From an uncultured bacterium (lineage in GTDB: Bacteria > Myxococcota_A > Bradymonadia > UBA7976 > VGTA01), in contig CALSSE010000020.1 in NCBI GenBank assembly GCA_943788935.1, forward strand, positions 62,001 to 126,000: a stretch of DNA of 64,000 bases. The letters are read 5' to 3'. This document shows, piece after piece, positions 35,667 to 44,944 of the stretch. How positions within the stretch are numbered: the first letter of the stretch is position 1; each line of letters begins with the position of its first letter. Under the pieces are notes generated by a model that made no database searches, was not told where the DNA came from, and was given only the letters and a program-made list of their open reading frames with translations. The translations under genes were made by a program, and so were the position numbers.

Positions 35667-36080
35667 TCAGTCAAGGAGAGAGCCCACAAGGGGGTCCGCT
35701 CTCTGGAGATCCACTACATAAGCGCCTGCAAAAGGTTCATCATGGGTTAAGCTAAGGGCAAATTGGGAGACTAGAGAGGCCCCACTCTCTCTGTTATAGA
35801 GAACAGGAGGTTCATCGGTATGCCTGAACACTTCAAATGTGTCCCAAGAGATACCGGTGAGCCGCTCAGCTGCCTTCTTCGCTGCATATCGCGCAGCGAT
35901 TGAGTGAACGCCTCTTCGAGTAGACGTGCCGAGAGAGAGCTCTCGCTCAGTAAATCCTACGGTGAACTCCAAATTGTTCATCGCTCGCTCGACTGTCGCT
36001 ATATTGACGAGCACAGTCACACTTGATGATTGACTCATATTTGAAGAGGGGATCACTGTGTAAGGAGGGAGATTCATCAT
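35667..36080 (-). CDS. AcpS/phosphopantetheinyl-transferase-like protein, degenerate
   Basis: This 137-residue protein resembles holo-ACP synthase: an N-terminal strand 'VTVLVNIATVERAM' (the family has GxDIVExxR), 'GFTERELSL', 'SIAARYAAKKAAERLTG' (family: fAAKEAxxKAL) and 'QFALSLTHDEPFAGAYVVDL' (family: hISLSHxxxYAxAxV). Two Mg-binding acids appear changed: the first Asp to Asn and the Glu of KEA to Lys. It may therefore be inactive or bind another ligand. The ATG at 36080 lacks a clear ribosome site; a later Met at 36038 is also possible. It follows the sulfite-oxidase gene by 23 bp and converges with the BtuF-like gene, only 4 bp apart. The family call is moderate. Confidence 0.6.
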   Translation of the reverse strand: MMNLPPYTVIPSSNMSQSSSVTVLVNIATVERAMNNLEFTVGFTERELSLGTSTRRGVHSIAARYAAKKAAERLTGISWDTFEVFRHTDEPPVLYNRESGASLVSQFALSLTHDEPFAGAYVVDLQRADPLVGSLLD

Positions 36081-36103
36081 TTAATTAACATCACTCATCG
36101 AAC

Positions 36104-37711
36104 TCATTTTGTAACCTCAACGATGTAGTGAACTAGATCATTAAGCTGAGACTCAGTGAGGTGCTTTTGAGCAGGCATCGTGCCTAAACCCTGACTAACA
36201 GCGCTCCTAACTCGTTCAGCGATGGGCTTTAGCTGATCAAGGTCAGGGCCAATCCCCCCTTCAGTTTTAGCGTCATCAAGCCTATGACATACCCCACATT
36301 GAGGCATAGTCTCTTTGAGGTATACCTCCTTACCACGGACCGCTTGGATTGAAGGCGCTCTGACCTCTTCTTTCGATTTAATAGTGGTGATAGTCTTCTC
36401 AGCTCTAGCAGAAGATTTGGCTCTCTTCTGAAGATCGACTAAGCGCTTAACCTCGACCTTGAGCGCGTGGTCACGCCAACCATTGTGACCATACCCTCTC
36501 TCATTCTCGACTCTCATCTCTGGCTGTACTCTCCCTTGATCATCATAAGCGCGGCTCATCAGAAGGTACTCCCCCACCGGAAGATTAAGTTTCAGCTGAA
36601 ACAGTCGCCAAGCGAAGGGTCCTAGATCAGGACCTACAAGGGACGCTTCTGCCCAGCTCACCCCACCATCCACTGAAACGTCTACTCTACTCACCGCCCG
36701 CTCTCCTCCCATGGCGACCCCTCGCAGAGCTTGTCGATCACCAAAGAGAGTCGACTCATTGGTCAGCCATGATTTGATCGGCATCTCCCACATTGATGGA
36801 TATTGTGGGCTCCCTCTTTGTCCGATGGGCCTCAGTCGATAACCTGAGGATTGAATCTTTGACCGCGTCTGCTGCTTAGTGAGCGCGAGCTGCGTCACAT
36901 ATTTGATCTGATTACAGCCAAAGTAGCCAGGGACGATAAGCCGTAATGGTCCCCCATGTTCTACTGAGATGGCCGCGCCATTCATCTCCCAAGCGAGCAA
37001 GGCATCTCTCATCGCCTTCTCAAGTGGGATAGAGCGCTCGACGATCACCGCTGCGGGATCTATCCCCTCAGGGAGAGGGTCTCCTCCAGTACTGGTGAGA
37101 TATTTTGGCTCACCATTAACTCCACCGAGATGGTCGATCACATCGCTCAATTTCACCCCGCTCCACACCACACACCCGGCCGCTCCGGTAGACCATTGAG
37201 AGCCTGATGGACCATGAGTATAAAAAGCTCGTCCATTTCCTGAACATTGTAAAACTGCGGCCACGGTGTGCAGGCCTAGAGTCTTCAGCTCAGCGACCGA
37301 GATCTCTCTCTCCTCGCGCACTCCGACAACCGAGAGTGACCATTGATCAGGGTCTTGAATAATTGCCCGATCAGGCATAGGAAGATTATTGCGTATATAC
37401 AAATGCCGCTCATCGGTGATCACGCTAGTTCCTACAGTGTGTCGTCTCGCTTCAACGGTAAGCGGCGTCTGTCCATGAATGATAAAATCGTCGGTATTAA
37501 GCTCAATATTCACATCTAGGTCATCATCGGGGAACCTGTCTGTCTTCGCTTGTACTTCTCCCGAGCTATCTCCCTTGAGCTGACCACCGATCACCAAACC
37601 TACTCCAGCGCTGAAGAGGCCGATCAAGCCTCTTCTAGTGGGTTTCTGATGGAGGTTTGGAGACTCCTGAGGATCACTCTTTTGACCCATTGAGGGCATG
37701 TTATCTTCCAT
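36104..37711 (-). CDS. Sulfite oxidase-like molybdoenzyme fused to cytochrome c
   Basis: The protein has 535 residues. The N-terminus has a twin-arginine signal (TRRGLIGLFSAG, Arg26-Arg27), so the enzyme should be exported folded. The sulfite-oxidase fold holds 'VLQCSGNGRAFY' with Mo-ligand candidate Cys156, 'EHGGPLRLIVPGYFGCNQIKYV', 'IKSWLTNES' and a Mo-co dimerisation domain ('GVAMGGERAVSRVDVSVDGGVSWAEA'). The last 75 residues are a class I cytochrome c with CGVCH (472-476) and a Met ligand in 'GTMPAQKH' (near 512). This is a single-chain counterpart of SorAB, passing sulfite (or related substrate) electrons to a periplasmic acceptor. Start and upstream stop overlap (TAATG) with the ABC permease gene. 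Confidence 0.92.
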   Translation of the reverse strand: MEDNMPSMGQKSDPQESPNLHQKPTRRGLIGLFSAGVGLVIGGQLKGDSSGEVQAKTDRFPDDDLDVNIELNTDDFIIHGQTPLTVEARRHTVGTSVITDERHLYIRNNLPMPDRAIIQDPDQWSLSVVGVREEREISVAELKTLGLHTVAAVLQCSGNGRAFYTHGPSGSQWSTGAAGCVVWSGVKLSDVIDHLGGVNGEPKYLTSTGGDPLPEGIDPAAVIVERSIPLEKAMRDALLAWEMNGAAISVEHGGPLRLIVPGYFGCNQIKYVTQLALTKQQTRSKIQSSGYRLRPIGQRGSPQYPSMWEMPIKSWLTNESTLFGDRQALRGVAMGGERAVSRVDVSVDGGVSWAEASLVGPDLGPFAWRLFQLKLNLPVGEYLLMSRAYDDQGRVQPEMRVENERGYGHNGWRDHALKVEVKRLVDLQKRAKSSARAEKTITTIKSKEEVRAPSIQAVRGKEVYLKETMPQCGVCHRLDDAKTEGGIGPDLDQLKPIAERVRSAVSQGLGTMPAQKHLTESQLNDLVHYIVEVTK

Positions 37712-39462
37712 TAGCCTTCAACCTTAACGTCTTGGCTGAGCGCTCTCTCCAAGCGGCTCGATCCAATCGAGAGGGAGACCTTATAGATGATAAGCGCGAA
37801 GAGATTAGCGCCCACCCACCCAGTAAGAGGCCACACACCATAAAGGTCATAAGCTGATTGAATACCAACCCCCCACCCCAATCCTCGCTCGAGATGAGCT
37901 TGTATAGACATCAACCCCATGGCGCTGGGGAAGGTCATGGCGACCAATAACCCAGTGCAGAGAAGAGCGAGGAGCATAAATGAGATCCCTCCAAATCCAG
38001 CAGCCGCGACTTGAGGATTAGGGAGGTTAAAGCGAGGTTTAATCGCGCCCATTCCGATGCTGAGTCCCAAAACCACAAAGGTTAACAACCAGCCGCTCCA
38101 TACTGTCGCTACCAACCACATCAGAGGGAGACCTGTTAACCACACGCAGAGACCGCTCAGAGTCGCAGAGAGACATAACAGAGGGGCAAAAGCCCATTTG
38201 ACTTTTGATGTCAGCACAGCTCTAGGTGAAATCGGTGCTGATTGTAAAACCCAAATCGCTTTCCCTTCGGCGCAGATACTTGGATATAGGAATCGAGCTG
38301 CGAGAGTGATCATCACCATACCTGTTAGGGCGATATGAGTCACAAATAAGCTCGCTGTATTAAAGAACCCTGTTTCATGTAGGGCATCAAAATACTTAAA
38401 ATTATAGACATAGACCACTCCAAGAGAGCCGATCAATAAGAGCTGGGTCCACTGTGAAGGAGATCGCCAAAAGATCTTCCAATCTCGAGCGTTAAAAGCA
38501 CGCGTTATGCTTTGAGTATACTTCGGATGTTCACGACCCTCCTTAGACTCTCCTGCCTTCCCAATCCCTTCTTGGCATAACCAATACCCCCCGAGATAAA
38601 TTTTTTGAGCGAGTATTCCTGCGACTCCCCAAAGGGCGGTCACGCTTAGACTCAAGTAGAGCAAGGGCTCAAAGAGTGATCGAGAGATATCGGCCGAGAT
38701 CAAAGAGCCGCTAGCTCGAGGGAGCGTAGCGAATAATGAGCGTACTGACCAAGCGATCACTCCTGACTCACTCCCCACATTGCGCAAGCCCTCTATTAAA
38801 CCTACCAAATCTTCAAAGCCATCTTCTCTGAAAAATCGGTCAGGGCGAGAAGCATTGAACCTCACATAGAGATATATGAAAGCCAACACGACTAAGACCA
38901 CCAAGGCCTCTTGGAGTCGACGCGCGGGGAAGGCTCTCGCCAAGATCAAACCAATAATCGCCGCGATACCAGCGCACCACAAAGTGAGGCATAAAAGAAT
39001 GAAGGTGAGGATAAGATAAAACGAGAGAGGAGCGTTCATCAGTGCGCCACTCGCGGCTAATGTTGGCCAAGCGAAGACGAAGACCATCCAAGAGTTTTGG
39101 GCCCAAGCGCCAACACTTCGCGCATAAAACAAATGAGCGATCGATGTCGGAGCGCTGATCAATAGAGGTAAGTCTGCGGCTAGATAATGATTAGCGAAGA
39201 TTGAAAGCAAAGTGGAGAATAACAACACATAAGTGAAGAAAGTGAGCACAAAGCCCATCGTCTTTAACATTAATAAATCTGCGATCATCTCCACTCGCAG
39301 GAGCTGGCTAAAGACGAATATTCCAGCCTCGTAACATCCCCATAAACAGCCCACACCCAAAAGGATAAAAAAGAGGGTCTCCCAGCGTCGAGTAGCGCGC
39401 CTCAATAATTTAATCACTCCGCTCACCTGAGGAGAGAGGAGAACCCTGAGAGATGTCAACAT
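37711..39462 (-). CDS. ABC-2-type exporter permease (orphan)
   Basis: The protein has 583 residues with about 11-12 hydrophobic segments. Recognisable elements include 'LPLLISAPTSIAHLFYARSV', 'ARAFPARRLQEALVVLVVLAFIYLY', 'FNARDWKIFWRSPSQWTQLLLI', 'YPSICAEGKAIWVLQSAPIS' and 'GMGAIKPRFNLPNPQ', the layout of the putative ABC-2 exporter family (ABC_tran_2). The substrate is unknown. No ATP-binding subunit lies next to it, so its ATPase must be elsewhere. Its stop overlaps the ATG of the sulfite-oxidase gene by one base (TAATG). Confidence 0.8.
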   Translation of the reverse strand: MLTSLRVLLSPQVSGVIKLLRRATRRWETLFFILLGVGCLWGCYEAGIFVFSQLLRVEMIADLLMLKTMGFVLTFFTYVLLFSTLLSIFANHYLAADLPLLISAPTSIAHLFYARSVGAWAQNSWMVFVFAWPTLAASGALMNAPLSFYLILTFILLCLTLWCAGIAAIIGLILARAFPARRLQEALVVLVVLAFIYLYVRFNASRPDRFFREDGFEDLVGLIEGLRNVGSESGVIAWSVRSLFATLPRASGSLISADISRSLFEPLLYLSLSVTALWGVAGILAQKIYLGGYWLCQEGIGKAGESKEGREHPKYTQSITRAFNARDWKIFWRSPSQWTQLLLIGSLGVVYVYNFKYFDALHETGFFNTASLFVTHIALTGMVMITLAARFLYPSICAEGKAIWVLQSAPISPRAVLTSKVKWAFAPLLCLSATLSGLCVWLTGLPLMWLVATVWSGWLLTFVVLGLSIGMGAIKPRFNLPNPQVAAAGFGGISFMLLALLCTGLLVAMTFPSAMGLMSIQAHLERGLGWGVGIQSAYDLYGVWPLTGWVGANLFALIIYKVSLSIGSSRLERALSQDVKVEG

Positions 39463-39539
39463 AGTGTACTCCTAATGTTGAGAGACAAATGAATATTGAG
39501 CGGTGTCTTTTGAGTAGATCACTCAGCGAGGAGTAGTCG

Positions 39540-40688
39540 CTAGTTGGTGAGCTCTAGACCCAAGCGAGCGATATGAGGTGCTAATCTACCTACCTCAGCG
39601 GCTCGTTCACTAGAGGCATTCCCTTGGAGACTCCTAGCGAAGACTCCATAAGCGATGGCAGCGAGCCTAAAAAACTGAAAGGCGAGCGTGAATGACCATA
39701 ATCCGACCCATAGTCCACGATCGCTTGAGCCTCCTTGGAGTTGGTTATAGAGCTCGGCGATTTGGGGATTATGTCTTAAATATAAACTGATCAGCTCTTG
39801 TTCTTCAGGGATCCCGTGTTCTCCTCGATGTAAATCTCCTAAACCAGAGAGCACCGCCGCTCCTTCGATCTGGGGTAGGCGTAGCGCCATCATCAAATAG
39901 CTGAGGTCAGACAGTGGGTGTCCAAGTGTAGAGAGCTCCCAATCCATTACCGCGATCACTCTTGGCTCATTGGGGTGAAAGATAAGATTATCGAGTCTGA
40001 AATCACCGTGGGCGATAGAGTCCGTCGGTGAGCTTTCATCTAAATGATCAGACCATCGTTCATACTCTGGCTCCAACCACTCAATGAGCGCTGACATCGC
40101 TTTCGTGTCTAAAAGTGTACTCATTCCTTCTACTTGAAGAGACGCCTCAAACTGTCGCTTCCAGCGCTTAAGTTGTCGACCAAAATAAGCCGTAGGTTTT
40201 CCATATCTCTCTAAGCCCACTCGGCTCGCTTGAATGTGCCCAAGTTTAGCGAGAGTCTTGATCGCTTCCTCATAAAGAGGCGCTCTCTCATCTCTGCTAA
40301 TCGCCATCAATGCCGGATCCCAAAATGTACGCCCTTCTATAAAGTCCATCACATAAAACTGAGCGCCTATCACCGACTCATCTTCACATAACAACCGAGG
40401 TGAAGCGACAGGGAAAGCTGACGAGTATAGAGCCTTAGTGACCCGATACTCACGATCTACGGCGTGAGCTGAGGGGAGTAGCTGCCCAAAGGGCCGACGA
40501 CGTAACACCAAGAATCCAAGATTAGTGGAGAGCTTGTAAGTAGGATTGGATTGTCCACCGCTAAATCGTTCAATATCGACTAACTCATTAAATCCTTGAA
40601 GATGATCTCTGAGATAGCGCGAGAGAGCGGAGAGATCAAAGTCAGAGAATTCAAAGTCAGAGAGACTAGTATGTATGTCAATGCTCAT
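39540..40688 (-). CDS. APH-type phosphotransferase (ACAD10/11 N-terminal-like)
   Basis: About 382 residues. The start at 40688 ('MSIDIH') is chosen because AAAGGGGGATGG lies before it and it overlaps the end of the upstream dehydrogenase gene by only 11 bp; a longer start at 40751 would overlap by 74 bp. Kinase-like motifs are 'IAHGDFRLDNLIF' (Brenner motif) and 'VIAVMDWELSTLGHPLSDLSYL' (metal-binding DWE). 'GGQSNPTYKL' forms the nucleotide loop. Proteins of this group are paired or fused with acyl-CoA dehydrogenases (ACAD10/11) and are thought to phosphorylate hydroxyacyl-CoA for dehydration. Adjacency here supports that role. Confidence 0.9.
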   Translation of the reverse strand: MSIDIHTSLSDFEFSDFDLSALSRYLRDHLQGFNELVDIERFSGGQSNPTYKLSTNLGFLVLRRRPFGQLLPSAHAVDREYRVTKALYSSAFPVASPRLLCEDESVIGAQFYVMDFIEGRTFWDPALMAISRDERAPLYEEAIKTLAKLGHIQASRVGLERYGKPTAYFGRQLKRWKRQFEASLQVEGMSTLLDTKAMSALIEWLEPEYERWSDHLDESSPTDSIAHGDFRLDNLIFHPNEPRVIAVMDWELSTLGHPLSDLSYLMMALRLPQIEGAAVLSGLGDLHRGEHGIPEEQELISLYLRHNPQIAELYNQLQGGSSDRGLWVGLWSFTLAFQFFRLAAIAYGVFARSLQGNASSERAAEVGRLAPHIARLGLELTN

Positions 40689-41961
40689 CCATCCCCCTTT
40701 TGGCTTGTGCTCTGAGCTCCCCTTTAGCAATCGAGGCAATATGAACTTCATCTGGCCCGTCAGCGAGTCTTAAGATTCTCGCCCAAGCGAAAGCGTGAGC
40801 GAGGAAAAAGTCTTCCGACAATCCCGCGCCTCCATGAATCTGAATCGCCCGATCGATCACTCCCTGAGCCATTCTTGGCGCTACCACCTTGATCATGGCG
40901 ACTTGATGTCTAGCCGCTTTGTTACCATAGCGATCGATGGTGTCCGCTGCCTGATGGGTTAGGAGCCTCGCCTGCTCGATCTCCATTCGTGAGAGAGCGA
41001 TCTGCTCTCTCACCACCCCTTGCTCTGCCAAAGGCTTACCGAAAGCGACTCTTTCATTAGAACGAGCACACATCGCCTGCAGGGCTCTCTCTGCTAGACC
41101 AATCAACCTCATACAATGATGAATGCGACCAGGGCCGAGTCTGCCCTGAGCGATCTCAAAGCCTCTCCCCACACCTAATATAACATCCTCTTTGGGGATC
41201 ATCACATCAGTAAATTTCACCTCTGCATGTCCAGAAGGGGCGTCATCATAACCAAAGACATGGAGGGGGCGCACTAGTTCAATACCAACGGCATCGCGAG
41301 GGACTAAGACCATACTATGTCTCTGATGCCGCGGCCCCTCCTCGCCGCTCTTAGCCATCACGATAAACACCCCACAATGAGGGTCGAGCGCCCCCGTAGT
41401 CCACCACTTATGAGCGTTGAGCTTATATCCACCCTCAACGGGAGTGAGCGTCGCCTCCATATTCGTAGCATCTGATGAGGCGACATGAGGCTCGGTCATA
41501 GCGAAGGCAGAACGTATCTCCCCTGCGAGGAGAGGAGTCAAGAACCTCTCCCGCTGTGACTCACTCCCATAGCGCCAAAGTACCTCCATGTTTCCTGTGT
41601 CAGGAGCGCTACAGTTAAAGGCTTCGGAAGCGATCACCGACCACCCCATCTCTTCCGCGATATGAGCGTATTCTAGATGACTTAAGCCAGCGCCAAGCTC
41701 AGAGTCTGGCAAAAATAGGTTCCAGAGTCCTTGAGATTTAGCCTCTGCCTTCCACTCCTCCATGATCACCGGCTTTACCCATCGATCAGCATCGACTGCA
41801 GAGGAAAAAGCACGCTCTCCGACGATCACTTTATCGCGCACAAAAGATCTCACCAAATCCCTGATTTGGCTCGCTCTCTCTGATAAGGGAGAAAACGGTA
41901 CGCCGCTCACAGATGATGAGGAGTGAGTAATACTGTGTGAAGGTAGCGGTGATGTAGTCAT
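40678..41961 (-). CDS. Acyl-CoA dehydrogenase (ACAD10/11-type partner)
   Basis: About 427 residues. The start 'MTTSPLP' at 41961 has GGAG upstream and leaves a 49-bp gap from gcvP; a longer start would overlap gcvP. Family motifs: 'LLAGEIRSAFAMTEPHVASSDATNMEA' (FAD-binding), 'HKWWTTGALDPHCGVFIVM', 'GRGFEIAQGRLGPGRIHHCMRLIG', and 'IQIHGGAGLSEDFFLAHAFAWARILRLADGPDEVH'. The Trp-rich and Gly-Pro-containing helices fit the C-terminal half. It oxidises acyl-CoA with FAD, passing electrons to ETF. The exact chain is unknown. It is followed by the APH-type kinase with an 11-bp overlap, a pair typical of ACAD10/11. Confidence 0.94.
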   Translation of the reverse strand: MTTSPLPSHSITHSSSSVSGVPFSPLSERASQIRDLVRSFVRDKVIVGERAFSSAVDADRWVKPVIMEEWKAEAKSQGLWNLFLPDSELGAGLSHLEYAHIAEEMGWSVIASEAFNCSAPDTGNMEVLWRYGSESQRERFLTPLLAGEIRSAFAMTEPHVASSDATNMEATLTPVEGGYKLNAHKWWTTGALDPHCGVFIVMAKSGEEGPRHQRHSMVLVPRDAVGIELVRPLHVFGYDDAPSGHAEVKFTDVMIPKEDVILGVGRGFEIAQGRLGPGRIHHCMRLIGLAERALQAMCARSNERVAFGKPLAEQGVVREQIALSRMEIEQARLLTHQAADTIDRYGNKAARHQVAMIKVVAPRMAQGVIDRAIQIHGGAGLSEDFFLAHAFAWARILRLADGPDEVHIASIAKGELRAQAKRGMDEH

Positions 41962-42010
41962 CTCTATGCTCCGGAAGTGAGGGTTACTCCCATGAGACGA
42001 AGAGAAGGGC

Positions 42011-44944
42011 TCAGCCTTCGTAGTCTTCCATGGGAGGACAAGTACATACGAGGTTACGATCCCCATATGCATTATCTACTCTACCCACGCTTGGCCAAAA
42101 CTTTCTACTACGAATCCACTTCAATGGGTAGGCGGCCACGCTTCGAGAGTAGCGATGTGACCATTCATCAGCGGTCACCACTTCTACCGTGTGTGGAGCA
42201 TGACGAAGAGGGTTATCCTCTAGATCAGCACGACCCTCTTCGATTTCTCTAATCTCTTCTCGGATAGCGATCATCGCCTCACAGAATCGATCTAACTCTT
42301 CTTTTGATTCGCTCTCCGTCGGTTCAACCATCAATGTACCGGCCACGGGCCATGACATTGTTGGGGCGTGAAAGCCATAATCCATCAGTCTCTTAGCGAT
42401 ATCATCTACGCCTATGTTCGCGCTCGATTTGAAGCCTCTACAGTCGAGGATAAATTCATGAGCGACGCGACCATTATTGCCAGTGTAGAGAATGTCATAG
42501 TGATCTTTGAGCCTAGTCGCCATATAATTGGCATTGAGGATCGCGATCTCTGTGGCGCTCTGCAGACCTTCCGGTCCCATCATCGCGATGTAAGCATAAG
42601 AGATGGGTAAGATCGATGGACTACCAAAAGGTGCTGCCGACACCGGTCCAATCGCTTGACTCTGTTCTCCCTCTATATGCATATCACCGCCAACTGACTC
42701 GCATGGATGAGTGGGTAGGAAGGGAGCAAGGTGAGCCATCACCCCAATAGGGCCCATGCCGGGACCACCACCACCATGTGGGATGCAGAATGTTTTGTGT
42801 AGGTTAAGGTGACAGACATCAGCGCCAATATCGCCTGGGCGACATAATCCAACTTGCGCGTTCATATTGGCCCCATCCATGTAGACTTGACCTCCATGAG
42901 CGTGAACGAGAGCACATGCCCGAACAACTCCCTCTTCAAACACGCCATGCGTTGAAGGATAAGTAATCATTAAGGCGCCTAATTGATCAGCATGTTTGAT
43001 AGATTTAGCTTCTAAGTCCTCTAGATCAATGTCGCCTCTATCATCACATTTGACGGGGACCACCTTGAAGCCGGCCATAACAGCGCTCGCCGGATTTGTT
43101 CCATGAGCAGAGGTCGGGATTAAGCATACTTTCCGATCTTGATCTCCTCGGCTGAGATGATAAGCGCGAATAACGAGCAGACCCGCATACTCCCCTTGTG
43201 ATCCGGCATTCGGTTGTAGAGAGATCGCAGCGAAGCCGGTGATTTCCTCTAGCCACCCCTCAAGGTCACTGTAGAGTTGGGCATAACCTCGTCGCTGATC
43301 AAGGGGGGCGAAAGGGTGAATCTGAGCAAATTCAGGCCAAGTGACCGCCAACATCTCGGTGGTCGAGTTAAGTTTCATGGTACACGATCCAAGCGGGATC
43401 ATGGAATGAGTCAAGGAGAGGTCTTTGGCTTGCAAACGATGCATATATCTCAGCAGCTCATGTTCACAGTGATAGAGGTGAAAAGAGGGATGCATAAGAA
43501 AATCGCTCTGCCGCTGTAAGGGTCCCTCGAAAGACTCATCTTCAGAGATAGATACAGCGACAGAATCATCTAAGAATAAATGGACAAGTCTCTGTACAAG
43601 CGCAAGATCAGTAGTCTCATCTAAAGAGACACCAAGCGCCAAGCGTCCGTTTATATCTACTCTCCTAAGATTGATCATCTCTTCTAGCGCGGAGGTGTAG
43701 ACCTCTTCAAGATGACGGGGAGCAGAGGTGACTACTAGAGTATCAAACCGAGCCCCCTCAACCAAGGCACATCCACCGCTACGTAGGGACTGGGCGAGGG
43801 AATCGGTGAGCCTCTTGGTACGAACCGCGATGGCTTTTAAGCCTTCTGGGCCATGGTAAACCGCGTACATACCGGCCATGACCGCTAATAAAACTTGAGC
43901 TGTGCAGATGTTACTCGTCGCTTTATCACGACGAATATGTTGCTCACGTGTCTGTAGCGCTAACCGATAAGCAGGCTGCCCGTTACTATCCACTGAGAGT
44001 CCAATGATGCGACCAGGCATAACTCGCTTATTCTCTGTCCGAGTGGCCATGAAGGCGGCGTGAGGTCCGCCCGCTCCAAAGGGTACACCGAGTCGCTGAC
44101 TAGATCCGATAACAATATCAGCTCCCTTATCACCAAGCTCACCTGGGGGAGTGAGAAGCGTCAGCGCCAATAGGTCAGTCGCCATCACCACTTTTACTTT
44201 ATTTTCATGAGCCCCGTCGATGAGCTCACCGAGTCGCTGATCACAGAGGCCATGGGTATCTGGATACTGTAAAATGACCCCAAACGTTCCCTCTGCAGAG
44301 AACAGGTCTCCATTAAGCATGGTCGCTCGGTCACAGATTAGAACCTCAATCCCTAGAGGCTCTGCTCGAGTCTCAATGACAGAGATCGTCTGTGGGTGAC
44401 AGGCTTGATCGACGATAAAACGTGTCCCTTTTTGTCGACCAATAGACCAACACATCCCCATCGCCTCTGCCGCAGCTGTTCCCTCATCAAGCAGTGAAGA
44501 GTTAGCTAATGGAAGCCCCGTAAGATCAGTGATCACCGTTTGGTAATTAACGAGTGCTTCTAATCGGCCTTGGGATATTTCAGCTTGATAAGGTGTATAC
44601 TGAGTATACCAACCTGGATTCTCAAGGATATTCCTCTGAATGACCGAGGGCGTAAAGCATCCGTAATATCCTTGTCCAATCAATGAGGTCGCCACTCTGT
44701 TTTGATCAGCGATCCCTCTTAAATGCTCAACCATTTGTGCTTCGCTGATAGCGGGCGGTAAAGCGAGGGGTCTTCGACGACGAATTGCTTCAGGAATGAT
44801 CTCATCTACCAATGAATAGATTGATTCTGCACCGCTGACCTTGACCATCTGTCTAACATCTTGATCGTTAGGTCCAATATGCCGATGACGAAACCGATCG
44901 GGATGGGCGAGGTCAATGGAGAGGTTAGGGTATTCAGCGTTCAT
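42011..44944 (-). CDS. gcvP: Glycine dehydrogenase (decarboxylating), GcvP
   Basis: The protein has 977 residues, the full single-chain P-protein. Start 'MNAEYPNL' follows GAGAGGA. Key motifs: N-terminal 'RHIGPNDQDVRQM', 'YTQYTPYQAEISQGRLEALVNYQT', 'SLLDEGTAAAEAMGM', C-terminal 'MIPLGSCTMKLNSTTEM', 'AHGTNPASAVMAGFKVV', and the PLP-binding Lys in 'HLNLHKTFCIPHGGGGPGMGPIG' (near residue 717). It decarboxylates glycine and passes the aminomethyl group to GcvH. gcvT and gcvH are not in the window. It heads a run with an acyl-CoA dehydrogenase. A candidate promoter lies about 150 bp upstream. Confidence 0.97.
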   Translation of the reverse strand: MNAEYPNLSIDLAHPDRFRHRHIGPNDQDVRQMVKVSGAESIYSLVDEIIPEAIRRRRPLALPPAISEAQMVEHLRGIADQNRVATSLIGQGYYGCFTPSVIQRNILENPGWYTQYTPYQAEISQGRLEALVNYQTVITDLTGLPLANSSLLDEGTAAAEAMGMCWSIGRQKGTRFIVDQACHPQTISVIETRAEPLGIEVLICDRATMLNGDLFSAEGTFGVILQYPDTHGLCDQRLGELIDGAHENKVKVVMATDLLALTLLTPPGELGDKGADIVIGSSQRLGVPFGAGGPHAAFMATRTENKRVMPGRIIGLSVDSNGQPAYRLALQTREQHIRRDKATSNICTAQVLLAVMAGMYAVYHGPEGLKAIAVRTKRLTDSLAQSLRSGGCALVEGARFDTLVVTSAPRHLEEVYTSALEEMINLRRVDINGRLALGVSLDETTDLALVQRLVHLFLDDSVAVSISEDESFEGPLQRQSDFLMHPSFHLYHCEHELLRYMHRLQAKDLSLTHSMIPLGSCTMKLNSTTEMLAVTWPEFAQIHPFAPLDQRRGYAQLYSDLEGWLEEITGFAAISLQPNAGSQGEYAGLLVIRAYHLSRGDQDRKVCLIPTSAHGTNPASAVMAGFKVVPVKCDDRGDIDLEDLEAKSIKHADQLGALMITYPSTHGVFEEGVVRACALVHAHGGQVYMDGANMNAQVGLCRPGDIGADVCHLNLHKTFCIPHGGGGPGMGPIGVMAHLAPFLPTHPCESVGGDMHIEGEQSQAIGPVSAAPFGSPSILPISYAYIAMMGPEGLQSATEIAILNANYMATRLKDHYDILYTGNNGRVAHEFILDCRGFKSSANIGVDDIAKRLMDYGFHAPTMSWPVAGTLMVEPTESESKEELDRFCEAMIAIREEIREIEEGRADLEDNPLRHAPHTVEVVTADEWSHRYSRSVAAYPLKWIRSRKFWPSVGRVDNAYGDRNLVCTCPPMEDYEG

